Of a DNA stretch of 64,000 bases, positions 21,987 to 29,140 are shown piece after piece. Below the pieces are notes generated by a model. The model was not told the origin of the DNA and did no database searches. It saw only the letters and a list, made by a program, of their open reading frames with translations. The DNA is taken from contig NZ_JAGMTU010000003.1 of NCBI RefSeq assembly GCF_023703415.1, positions 496,001 through 560,000 on the forward strand, given 5' to 3'. The first letter of the stretch is position 1. Each line of letters opens with the position of its first letter. Position numbers and translations under genes: made by a program. The stretch is from Microbacterium sp. USTB-Y. Its GTDB lineage: Bacteria > Actinomycetota > Actinomycetes > Actinomycetales > Microbacteriaceae.

Positions 21987-24569
21987 CTAGTGGAAGTCGC
22001 CGCCGCCCTGGAAGTCGCTGGCCATGTCGGCGAAGCGCGAGAAGTGGCCCTGGAAGGCGACCTGGATGGTCGCGGTGGGGCCGTTTCGGTGCTTGGCGAC
22101 GATGAGGTCGGCCTCGCCCGGGCGCACGTCCTTGTCGTAGACGGAGTCGCGGTGCAGCAGGATCACCATGTCGGCGTCCTGCTCGATGGATCCCGACTCG
22201 CGCAGGTCGCTGATCGCGGGCTTCTTGTCCTGCCGCTGCTCGGAGCCACGGTTCAGCTGCGAGAGCGCGATCACCGGCACCTGCAGCTCCTTCGCGAGCA
22301 GCTTCAGGGCACGCGAGAACTCGGAGACCTCCTGCTGACGCGACTCGACTTTCTTGCCGCTCGTCATCAGCTGCAGGTAGTCGATGACGACCATCCGCAG
22401 GCCGACGCGCTGCTTGAGCCGGCGGCACTTCGCGCGGATCTCGACGAGCGTCATATTCGGGCTGTCGTCGATGTAGAGCGGGGCGTCGTTGATGCGTCCG
22501 CGGGTCGAGGCGACGGTCGTCCAGTCGCGCTGGTCGAGCGTGCCCTTGCGGAGGTTCTGCAGGGGCACGGCCCCCTCCGCGCTGAGCAGGCGCATGGCGA
22601 TCTCCGCCTTGCCCATCTCGAGCGAGAAGAAGATGGAGGGCTGGTTGTGCCCGATCGAGGCCGCACGGGCGAAGTCGAGCGCGAGGGTCGAGTTGTGGGT
22701 CGGGATCATCGACTCACCCGCGAGGTAGAGGTGATCGTCGTTGTCGACCTGAACGCAGCGCACCGGGACGCTCTCGATTCGACGCACTGCCTTCACGTAG
22801 CGGCGACCGATGCGCAGCGTGCTCGACGGGCGCTCTTGAGCATGTGCGATCCGCTTGCGCTCGACCCGGAACACGTCGTCGACCGTGGAGAAGTTCAGGA
22901 TGTACGCCGTCGACGACTCCTCTGTGCGCCCAGGCACACGCTTCGTCGTGCGCCCGCAGCGGTAACCGAGGCTGACGACGAGCTCATAGACGGAGTCGGC
23001 CAGACGCTTGCTCGTCACGGTGAACTGACAGGATCCGACGCCCTTGACGATGGTCCCGTCGGTATCCATCAGTCCCGCGAGCAATGCGCGGCGCTGGGCT
23101 TCCGAAGCACGCAGATACCGGGTCGGCACGTGCTTGTCGCCGAGCACACCGACCTTCCGCAGCAGTGCGGCAAAGCTGCCGTGGTCACGGTGACATGTAT
23201 CGCAGCGCTGTGCCTCGCCCGAGTACCGCTCGCCGCAGTCCGGGCACGTCAGACGCTCCGGATGCGCACCCTTGTTCTTCGGGCCGCACGTGCGGCCGCA
23301 CGTGTTCACGTTCGGATGCCGGGCGACGAACTCGGTTCCGCAGACATCGCAGTGCTTGACGAGCGCCACCCGCTCGGCGAGCTTGAGCGAATACAGCATG
23401 CCTCCGCGGGGCTCCGCGCGCACGCCCGCGTCCTCGACGAGCAGCGGGATCTCATCGGTCTCGCTGGTGATCCGCGCCGAGGCGCTGTGCCCGTCTCCGA
23501 GCCACGCTCCCAGTGCGTACGGGGGGATCGGCAGTTCGGCATCCACGGCGCGCAAGGGCGCCGCATTTGCGATGGAATGGTTCGCCCGCCGGTCGGCGCC
23601 CACGGTGAGCGTCTCGAGGATCTGCTCGGTGGTCACCGTCGCAGCAGCGCCCGCCGATGAGCGGCGCGAGGACCGCGTCTCGGTCAACCACTGGTGCTGC
23701 GCGTCGGCGATGATCGTGGACCCGTCGGAGAACTCGACCTCGTAGCAAGGGCGATCGAGCATCACGTCGGTCGCAGCGACGACGCTGGTGGGGTGCCCAT
23801 CGGCGCCGTACAGGTAGTCGCCGACCTGCACTTCGCCCATTGTCGTCCACCCCGTCGGAGTGGCGAGCGGCGTATCCAGCGCGAGCGCCTTTCCCATGGC
23901 GGGGCGGGCCGCGACGACGATCATCTGACCGCCGTGCAGGCCGTTGGTGAGCTCGTCGAGCTCGCGGAATCCCGTCGGCACGCCCGTCATGGATCCGTCG
24001 CGGCCGCTCGCGGCCTCCATCTCCTCGACCGCCGCGTCGACGGCCACGGTGAGCGGCACGTAGTCCTCGGCCTGCTCCGTGCCGGTGACCGAATAGATCT
24101 CGGCCTGCGCGCTGTTGACGAGGTCGGTGGCGTCGCCCTGCCCGTCGTAGCCCATCTGCACGATGCGGGTGCCGGCGTCGACGAGCTTGCGCAGGATCGC
24201 GCGCTCCGAGACGATCCCGGCGTAGAAGCCCGCATTCGCTGCGGTCGGCACGATCGACGTCAGCGAGTGCAGATAGTCGGCGCCGCCCGCGCGGGACAGG
24301 TTGCCCGTCTTGATGAGCTCGTCGGTGACGGCGATGACGTCGGTCGGCTCGCCGTGCGAGTACAGCGAGAGGATCGCGTCGAAGATCAGCTCGTGCTTGG
24401 GGATGTAGAAGTCGGCGCCGCGCAGGGACTCGATGACGTCGGCGACCGCGTCCTTGGAGAGCAGCATGCCGCCGAGCGTGGACTGCTCGGCCATCAGGTC
24501 GTGCGGAGGGGTCCGTTCAGGCCTCCGCTCGCCACCGAGCCGCTCTTCGGCGATGTCCGCGATCGACAC
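21987..24569 (-). CDS. dnaB: Replicative DNA helicase DnaB, interrupted by an intein
   Basis: The 860-residue precursor has DnaB N-terminal domain residues 1-130 (PPHDLMAEQSTLGGMLLSKD), the linker GVPTGFRELDELTNGLHGGQMIVVAARPAMGK up to residue 227, a 399-residue intein (228-626), then STLALDFARAASIGH resuming Walker A, IDDSPNMTLVEIRAKCRRLK, MVVIDYLQLM (Walker B), and VPVIALSQLNRGSE. After splicing the product is 461 residues, normal for DnaB. The GTG start is at 24569. It follows rpsF-ssb-rpsR-rplI on the same strand, 507 bases and one lipoprotein gene away. Its stop and last codons are the sequence duplicated at 15246-15259. Confidence 0.95.
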   Translation of the reverse strand: MSIADIAEERLGGERRPERTPPHDLMAEQSTLGGMLLSKDAVADVIESLRGADFYIPKHELIFDAILSLYSHGEPTDVIAVTDELIKTGNLSRAGGADYLHSLTSIVPTAANAGFYAGIVSERAILRKLVDAGTRIVQMGYDGQGDATDLVNSAQAEIYSVTGTEQAEDYVPLTVAVDAAVEEMEAASGRDGSMTGVPTGFRELDELTNGLHGGQMIVVAARPAMGKALALDTPLATPTGWTTMGEVQVGDYLYGADGHPTSVVAATDVMLDRPCYEVEFSDGSTIIADAQHQWLTETRSSRRSSAGAAATVTTEQILETLTVGADRRANHSIANAAPLRAVDAELPIPPYALGAWLGDGHSASARITSETDEIPLLVEDAGVRAEPRGGMLYSLKLAERVALVKHCDVCGTEFVARHPNVNTCGRTCGPKNKGAHPERLTCPDCGERYSGEAQRCDTCHRDHGSFAALLRKVGVLGDKHVPTRYLRASEAQRRALLAGLMDTDGTIVKGVGSCQFTVTSKRLADSVYELVVSLGYRCGRTTKRVPGRTEESSTAYILNFSTVDDVFRVERKRIAHAQERPSSTLRIGRRYVKAVRRIESVPVRCVQVDNDDHLYLAGESMIPTHNSTLALDFARAASIGHNQPSIFFSLEMGKAEIAMRLLSAEGAVPLQNLRKGTLDQRDWTTVASTRGRINDAPLYIDDSPNMTLVEIRAKCRRLKQRVGLRMVVIDYLQLMTSGKKVESRQQEVSEFSRALKLLAKELQVPVIALSQLNRGSEQRQDKKPAISDLRESGSIEQDADMVILLHRDSVYDKDVRPGEADLIVAKHRNGPTATIQVAFQGHFSRFADMASDFQGGGDFH
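21989..22002. repeat. Direct repeat at dnaB 3' end, right copy
   Basis: AGTGGAAGTCGCCG here encodes the C-terminal G-D-F-H of DnaB plus part of the stop codon. It is identical to 15246-15259, 6.7 kb away in the same orientation. Confidence 0.8.
22692..23888 (-). other. DnaB intein (class 3 signature) with LAGLIDADG homing endonuclease
   Basis: These 399 residues split the DnaB Walker A between GK (residue 227) and S (residue 627). The first residue is Ala, not Cys or Ser. The splicing motifs fit a class 3 intein: block B ADAQHQWLTE with Trp294, block F VPVRCVQVDNDDHLYLAGE with Cys605, and block G MIPTHN with Thr624 before the terminal Asn626 and Ser+1. The endonuclease domain has two dodecapeptide motifs (ALGAWLGDGHS and LLAGLMDTDGTI). 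Between them are two zinc-ribbon-like sets (CDVC...C...C and CPDC...CDTC). Removal restores an intact helicase. Confidence 0.92.
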
Positions 24570-25076
24570 GCGCGCCCCCTTCTCCTACCCCACCGGCTGT
24601 GCGCAAGGCCCGGTCGGGATCCGGCCTCGCGGGGTTGATCTCCCCGTGGGCACATCGCATCACAGACCACCGACATCGGGTTGCTGGACCACGCTACCCG
24701 CCCGCGCGGAGAGCCTGTGGATAACTCTGTGGAGGAATTGCGCGTAAGTCGGGAGAGTCTGTGCAGAACACCTGGGGATAACTGTGGGGAGTCTTTCGGC
24801 TCTGAACTTTTTTATGCTAGTTGATCTGGGATTATCCGTTTCCCCACCCTGTGGATGAGAATCTGTTTAAAGTCCCTCTTTAAGGTTCGTCGAGCGCTGT
24901 GCGGATGTGTACAACCTGGGGAGGAAACTCATGCTCGGGGCGCTTTGTCAAGTCGGCCGTTCGGCGGGAGTGGCGACGCTCGAAGGAGCAGTCCGGACAG
25001 CCGAGAGCGCGCCGACGCGCACGGGTTCACCGCGTGTCCCGAGGCGATCCCGGCTCGGCGCGGGCCCGCCCGGCGG
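24570..25076. other. dnaB upstream region with DnaA boxes and A/T-rich stretch
   Basis: The 507 bases between dnaB and the lipoprotein gene contain a perfect DnaA box TGTGGATAA (24716-24724) and one-mismatch boxes TGGGGATAA (24773-24781) and TGTGGATGA (24850-24858). An unusually A/T-rich stretch lies around 24806-24890 (CTTTTTTATG, CTGTTTAAAG, CTCTTTAAGG). This is where the dnaB promoter must lie. A 49-codon frame (24931-25080) has a good GGGGAGGA site but poor composition. Confidence 0.65.
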
Positions 25077-25835
25077 CTAGGGCTTGGAGGACACGATCTG
25101 CACGCCGTCGGGGAGCGGAGCGCCCATGAGGGCGGCGTACTGCTCGGCCTTCGTCCGGTCGAACCCGCCGGAGATCTGCACCGATGTGGAGAGCGACTGC
25201 CCGCACTCGAGCTGCACGGAGGGTGCGGTGAGCAGCTTCCCGTCCAGCAGGATGGCCATGCGCTTGAGGGCCGGATCCTCCTCGCACGCGGCCTTGCCGG
25301 AGAGGGCAGCGAAGGCATCCGCGCCGCTCTCGGTGAAGTCGACCTGCACGCCCCACTGATTCTGCACATCCACCGCCTTCACCGTGTCGAGATCCTTGTC
25401 ACCGACGCCCACCGGGCCCAGCCGCAGCACCTCCTGCTCCTCGGTCATGGCAGTGCATCGCTCCGCGGCTTGCGTGCAGTCTCCCGATCCCGCGGCATCC
25501 TCGCCGACGGCCGTCACCGGGCGGATCGCGAACTCCCCCGGCGCCTGGAAGAGGTCCTCCCTGACCTCGACCTCGGCGCCGCCCGTCTTCGGCGGGGTGT
25601 AGCGCACGGCCACCCTGTCGCCATCGGTGCCGATACTGCGCTCGGTGATGCCGGCGACGTCCAGCCGATGCCCGAGCTGTCTCGCAACCGTGTCGGCTTT
25701 GCCAGCGGGCACCCTCAGCACCACCTCGTGTGTGAGCGCGGGAGCGCTGAAGGGCAGCCCCGTGCAGCCCGCCAGCACCAGGACTCCGGCGGCGAGGACG
25801 AAGGCGAGGATGCCGGAACGGATCGAGCGGCTCAT
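25077..25835 (-). CDS. Lipoprotein with SecDF P1-head-like domain
   Basis: This 252-residue protein starts at ATG 25835. It has a lipoprotein signal peptide (SGILAFVLAAGVLVLAGC, lipobox LAGC), so the mature protein is anchored outside the membrane at that Cys. The C-terminal 120 residues (VDVQNQWGVQVDFTESGADAFAALS, MAILLDGKLLTAP, VQISGGFDRTKAEQYAALMG) match the SecD/SecF first periplasmic head subdomain. Known SecD uses that region to pull exported proteins. A free-standing lipoprotein version is of unknown function. Internal cysteines near CTQAAERC and the C in KAACEED may form disulfides. Confidence 0.85.
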   Translation of the reverse strand: MSRSIRSGILAFVLAAGVLVLAGCTGLPFSAPALTHEVVLRVPAGKADTVARQLGHRLDVAGITERSIGTDGDRVAVRYTPPKTGGAEVEVREDLFQAPGEFAIRPVTAVGEDAAGSGDCTQAAERCTAMTEEQEVLRLGPVGVGDKDLDTVKAVDVQNQWGVQVDFTESGADAFAALSGKAACEEDPALKRMAILLDGKLLTAPSVQLECGQSLSTSVQISGGFDRTKAEQYAALMGAPLPDGVQIVSSKP

Positions 25836-25890
25836 GCCCCGGAGCCTAACCCTGCGGACCGCGCACCGCACCCGTGCCCCGGCACGCGAA

Positions 25891-25920
25891 AGGGGCCGCC
25901 TCCCGGAGGAGACGGCCCCT
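25891..25920. terminator. Stem-loop after rplI
   Basis: AGGGGCCG (25891-25898) / CGGCCCCT (25913-25920), with inner pairing TCC-cgg-GGA, lies just past the rplI stop on the minus strand. It fits a terminator of the rpsF-ssb-rpsR-rplI operon. Confidence 0.75.
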
Positions 25921-25936
25921 GACAGGGAGTCGGCAC

Positions 25937-26389
25937 TTACTTGGCGGCGACGACCTGCAGCGTGATCACAGCGGTCACGTCGTCGTGCAGACGGACGGTG
26001 GCCTCGTGGTCGCCGACCGACTTGATCGGCGAGGTGATGTGCACCTTGCGCTTGTCGATCGCACCGATGCCCGCGGCCTCGACGGCGGCGGCGACATCGG
26101 CGGTCTTGACCGAGCCGAACAGACGGCCCTCAGCGCCCGCCTTGACGGCGAGACGGACCTTGGCGGCCTCGATGGCGTTCTTCAGCGCCACCGCGTCGTC
26201 CAGGTCGTGGATCGCACGCGCCCGACGGGCGGCCTGGATCTGCTCGACCTGCTTCTCGCCACCGCGCGTCCACGCGACGGCGAAACCCTGCGGCACGAGG
26301 TAGTTGCGGGCGTACCCGTTCTTGACCTCGACCACGTCACCGGCGCTACCGAGCCCGGCGACCTCATTCGTGAGAATCAGCTTTGCCAT
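25937..26389 (-). CDS. rplI: 50S ribosomal protein L9
   Basis: This 150-residue protein has the L9 N-terminal signature: [20 protein letters not shown], then [20 protein letters not shown] long connecting helix ([18 protein letters not shown]) leads to the C-terminal RNA-binding domain ([47 protein letters not shown]). L9 binds 23S rRNA at the L1 stalk base and helps maintain reading frame. It is the last gene of the conserved rpsF-ssb-rpsR-rplI operon, 11 bases after rpsR. An upstream extension of the frame is a shadow. Confidence 0.97.
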   Translation of the reverse strand: MAKLILTNEVAGLGSAGDVVEVKNGYARNYLVPQGFAVAWTRGGEKQVEQIQAARRARAIHDLDDAVALKNAIEAAKVRLAVKAGAEGRLFGSVKTADVAAAVEAAGIGAIDKRKVHITSPIKSVGDHEATVRLHDDVTAVITLQVVAAK

Positions 26390-26400
26390 GTCGGTACCCC

Positions 26401-26655
26401 TTAGCGGCCAGCGCCGGCGTAGGGCAGGAGAGCCATCTCGCGAGCGTTCTTGATCGCCTTGGCGATCAGACGCTGCTCCTGCACCGAGACACCGGTGATA
26501 CGACGGGCGCGGATCTTTCCACGCTCCGAGATGAACTTGCGGAGGGTCGCGACGTCCTTGTAGTCGATGACACCCACGCGGATGGACTTCGCGGGAGCGG
26601 TGGGCTTGCCACCCTTCCGCGGCTTGCGGCGGTCGCCGCTCGACTTTCCAGCCAT
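26401..26655 (-). CDS. rpsR: 30S ribosomal protein S18
   Basis: This 84-residue protein has the S18 core: [51 protein letters not shown]. The N-terminal extension [20 protein letters not shown] is basic. There are no Cys zinc ligands, so it is a Zn-independent (C-minus) type. S18 pairs with S6 on the 30S platform, and the S6 gene is two upstream in the same operon. Confidence 0.97.
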   Translation of the reverse strand: MAGKSSGDRRKPRKGGKPTAPAKSIRVGVIDYKDVATLRKFISERGKIRARRITGVSVQEQRLIAKAIKNAREMALLPYAGAGR

Positions 26656-26720
26656 GAGTCTTCCTTACGAGAAATGGTTTTCGGATCCCTCGGGATCCGC
26701 AATCTTGGTGTTGCTTCGGG

Positions 26721-27239
26721 TCAGAACGGGGTGTCGTCGCCGAAGCTGCCGGGAGTGCTCCACGCGTCGGCGCTCGAGGAACCGGGCGTCGACCACGGCT
26801 CGTCCGAGCCCTTGGGCTGCGGACGACCGCCGCCGCTGCCGCCCTGACCGCCCTGGAAGTTCCCGCCGCCGTTCGAGGCGGCACGGGTGACCTGTGCGGT
26901 CGCGTAGCGGAGCGAGGGGCCGATCTCGTCGACCTCCAGCTCGATCGCCGTGCGGTTCTGGCCCTCGCGGTCCTGGTAGGAGCGCTGACGCAGGCGGCCG
27001 GTCGCGATGACCCGCATGCCCTTCGTCAGGGATCCCGCCACGTGCTCGGCGAACTCGCGCCACACGGACGCACGGAGGAACAGCGCGTCGCCGTCCTTCC
27101 ACTCGTTCGCCTGGCGGTCGAAGGTGCGCGGCGTCGAGGCGATGGTGAAGTTCGCCACCGGCAGCCCGTTCTGCGTGTAGCGCAGCTCGGGGTCGGCGGT
27201 GAGGTTCCCCACCACGGTGATGACGGTCTCGCCGGCCAT
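26721..27239 (-). CDS. ssb: Single-stranded DNA-binding protein
   Basis: This 172-residue protein has an N-terminal OB fold ([67 protein letters not shown]), a Gly/Gln-rich linker ([15 protein letters not shown]) and the acidic tip GDDTPF, which recruits partner proteins. It functions as a tetramer on ssDNA in replication and repair. The start is ATG 27239, five bases past the rpsF stop, in the normal S6-SSB-S18 order. Confidence 0.97.
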   Translation of the reverse strand: MAGETVITVVGNLTADPELRYTQNGLPVANFTIASTPRTFDRQANEWKDGDALFLRASVWREFAEHVAGSLTKGMRVIATGRLRQRSYQDREGQNRTAIELEVDEIGPSLRYATAQVTRAASNGGGNFQGGQGGSGGGRPQPKGSDEPWSTPGSSSADAWSTPGSFGDDTPF

Positions 27240-27244
27240 GATCC

Positions 27245-27610
27245 TTAGACCTTCGCGGCCTTGGGCTTGCGGGCGGCCTTCTCCTCGGCGCGCTTGGCCT
27301 CGGCTGCGACCATCGCCTGCGCCTCTTCGGCACGCAGAACCTTGGTGCGGAACACGAGCTCCGACAGGTTCAGCTGGCGGTCCAGCTCGTTGGTGGCCTC
27401 GCTGGTCGCGGTGAAGTTCACGACGGCGTAGATGCCCTCGGTCTTCTTGTTGATCTCGTAGGCGAAACGGCGCTTGCCCCAGATGTCGACCTTGTCAATC
27501 GAGCCACCATCGTTGGTGATGACCTTCAGGAACTTGTCGAGGTTGGGGGCAACCTGGCGCTCGTCCAGCTCGGGGGTCAGAATGACCATGAGCTCGTACT
27601 GGTGCGTCAC
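27245..27610 (-). CDS. rpsF: 30S ribosomal protein S6
   Basis: This 121-residue protein has the S6 ferredoxin-like fold: [20 protein letters not shown], then [58 protein letters not shown]. An Ala/Lys-rich actinobacterial tail follows. The start is GTG 27610 behind AAGGAGG. It is first in the rpsF-ssb-rpsR-rplI operon, and a hairpin in its leader (27638-27658) may serve feedback control. Confidence 0.97.
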   Translation of the reverse strand: MTHQYELMVILTPELDERQVAPNLDKFLKVITNDGGSIDKVDIWGKRRFAYEINKKTEGIYAVVNFTATSEATNELDRQLNLSELVFRTKVLRAEEAQAMVAAEAKRAEEKAARKPKAAKV

Positions 27611-27637
27611 TTACCCACCTCCTTCGGACTAGAACGG

Positions 27638-27658
27638 CTTCCGGGACTTTCCCGGAAG
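27638..27658 (-). promoter_or_regulatory. Hairpin in the rpsF leader
   Basis: CTTCCGGGA (27638-27646) / TCCCGGAAG (27650-27658) is a perfect 9-bp stem with a 3-nt loop, about 14 bases upstream of the rpsF ribosome-binding site. In many bacteria the S6:S18 complex binds a hairpin in this leader; whether this one has the required CCG features is unproven. Confidence 0.45.
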
Positions 27659-27851
27659 CAGGAGGGTGTTGTGCACGTGTCCGGGCACAGATGTACCCAG
27701 ACAACCTGAACAGCTTAGCGGATCCACCGGAATCCGCCGAATCCGGAAGGTTGCCCGGTCGCTGGCCGACTGGGCAGCGTGACCGGCAGGCCGTCAGCCG
27801 ACCACCCGTGTTCCCCCGGAGGAATCCCGCGTCTCGCAATAGCGTGAGAGG

Positions 27852-29009
27852 GTGAGCACTCCATCGCCCGCCGCCCCGCCCGCGTTCGACGCCCGCGCAC
27901 TGACCGAACCGGTCGACCGCGTGCGGCTCGCCGCCTGGTCGCGCGAGGCCAGGGCGAGCGGCGTCGGCCCCCGCACCGGGCAGATCGTGCTCGTCCTCGT
28001 GATCGCGCTGTTCATCGCCTTCGTCGGGTTCGGCGTGGTCGGGATCTTCCTGAGCGTCGCGCTGGGCTCGTCCGGCGGCGTCGTGATGCCGCTGCTGATG
28101 CTCGTCGTCATCGGGCTCGCCGTGTGGGGCGGGATCGCCTGGTGGAACCGGCAGCTCGTGCGGGGCTACCGCCTCGCCGGGTTCGCGGCGGCGAACGGCA
28201 TGGGCTACCTGCCCCGACTCGCTGATCCGCAGCTCCCGGGGATGATCTTCTCGCTCGGTCACGGTCGCGAGGCCACCGACCTCGTGCGCGGAACCGTGCC
28301 GCGCTTCGCCGAGTTCGCCAACTTCCGGTACACGACCGGATCGGGCAAGAACAGCCAGGCGCACGACTGGGGCTACATCGCGATCAAGCTCGACGTGCCG
28401 CTGCCGAACATCGTGCTGGACGCGCAGGCCAACAACGGGTTCTTCGGGACGAACCTGCCCGCGGCCTACCAGGGGCACCAGAGGCTGTCGCTCGAGGGCG
28501 ACTTCGACCGGTACTTCGCGCTCTACTGCCCCGAGGGCTACGAGCAGGACGCGCTGTACCTGTTCACACCGGACATCATGGCCCGGTTCATGGACAGCGC
28601 CTCCGCCTTCGACGTCGAGATCGTCGACGACTGGCTGTTCCTCTACGCGCAGAACCGGCCGGTCAGCACCCTGGATCCGGCCGTCTGGGCGCAGATGTTC
28701 GGCGCGGTCGGGGCCGTGATCACCAAGCTGCAGCAGTGGGCGCGCTGGCGCGACGAGCGCCTGCGCGCGGCGGGCGCCGCATCGGGTCCGGGGATCCCCG
28801 GCCCGGCTGCGGCGGGACAGACCGCGGCGGCTCGCTTCGCCGGCCCGGTCACACCGACGCCCGGCGAGCCCGGGCGGCCGTGGGCGCCCCCGCCCGGCGT
28901 CGCACCCGAAGGACGCCGCCTGAAGCGCGCGTTCCCCTGGGCGACGGTGGTGGTGTTCGCCGTCGCCATCGGAGGCTGGATCGTGTTCCGCCTGGTGCTC
29001 GGGCACTGA
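27852..29009 (+). CDS. Membrane protein of unknown function (385 aa)
   Basis: From GTG 27852 this protein has two N-terminal TM helices (about 44-72, VLVLVIALFIAFVGFGVVGI, and 78-97, VMPLLMLVVIGLAVWGGIAW), a cytosolic domain of about 230 residues (YRLAGFAAANGMGYLPRLAD to WARWRDERLR), a Pro/Ala-rich linker and a third TM at the C-terminus (WATVVVFAVAIGGWIVFRLV). The domain shows IVLDAQANNGFFGTNLP and YCPEGYEQDALYLFTPDIM, which I recall from actinobacterial membrane proteins of unknown function (DUF3137-like). It is divergent from rpsF. No catalytic motif is seen. Confidence 0.75.
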   Translation: MSTPSPAAPPAFDARALTEPVDRVRLAAWSREARASGVGPRTGQIVLVLVIALFIAFVGFGVVGIFLSVALGSSGGVVMPLLMLVVIGLAVWGGIAWWNRQLVRGYRLAGFAAANGMGYLPRLADPQLPGMIFSLGHGREATDLVRGTVPRFAEFANFRYTTGSGKNSQAHDWGYIAIKLDVPLPNIVLDAQANNGFFGTNLPAAYQGHQRLSLEGDFDRYFALYCPEGYEQDALYLFTPDIMARFMDSASAFDVEIVDDWLFLYAQNRPVSTLDPAVWAQMFGAVGAVITKLQQWARWRDERLRAAGAASGPGIPGPAAAGQTAAARFAGPVTPTPGEPGRPWAPPPGVAPEGRRLKRAFPWATVVVFAVAIGGWIVFRLVLGH

Positions 29010-29047
29010 CGCGTCGCCTGCTCCGGGGCGTCGAGCGAGACGAAGGC

Positions 29048-29091
29048 GAGACGAAACGCGGCGCCCTCGAGAGAGCACCGCGTTTCGTCTC
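29048..29091. repeat. REP-like palindrome
   Basis: GAGACGAAACGCGG (29048-29061) / CCGCGTTTCGTCTC (29078-29091) is a perfect 14-nt inverted repeat with a 16-nt loop. It lies between the convergent 385-aa membrane protein gene and the ABC transporter ATPase. A related GAGACGAA lies just before the left arm. Confidence 0.85.
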
Positions 29092-29140
29092 CGTCGCGCC
29101 GGCGCGGGGTCGACGCTCGACGACCCCGACCGGCGGCGGG

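Noticed and set aside
24570..24930. The chromosomal origin of replication at the DnaA boxes upstream of dnaB
   Set aside because: Actinobacterial oriC is expected between dnaA and dnaN, near rpmH and parAB; neither gene is here, and only three boxes were found. A regulatory role for dnaB is more likely.
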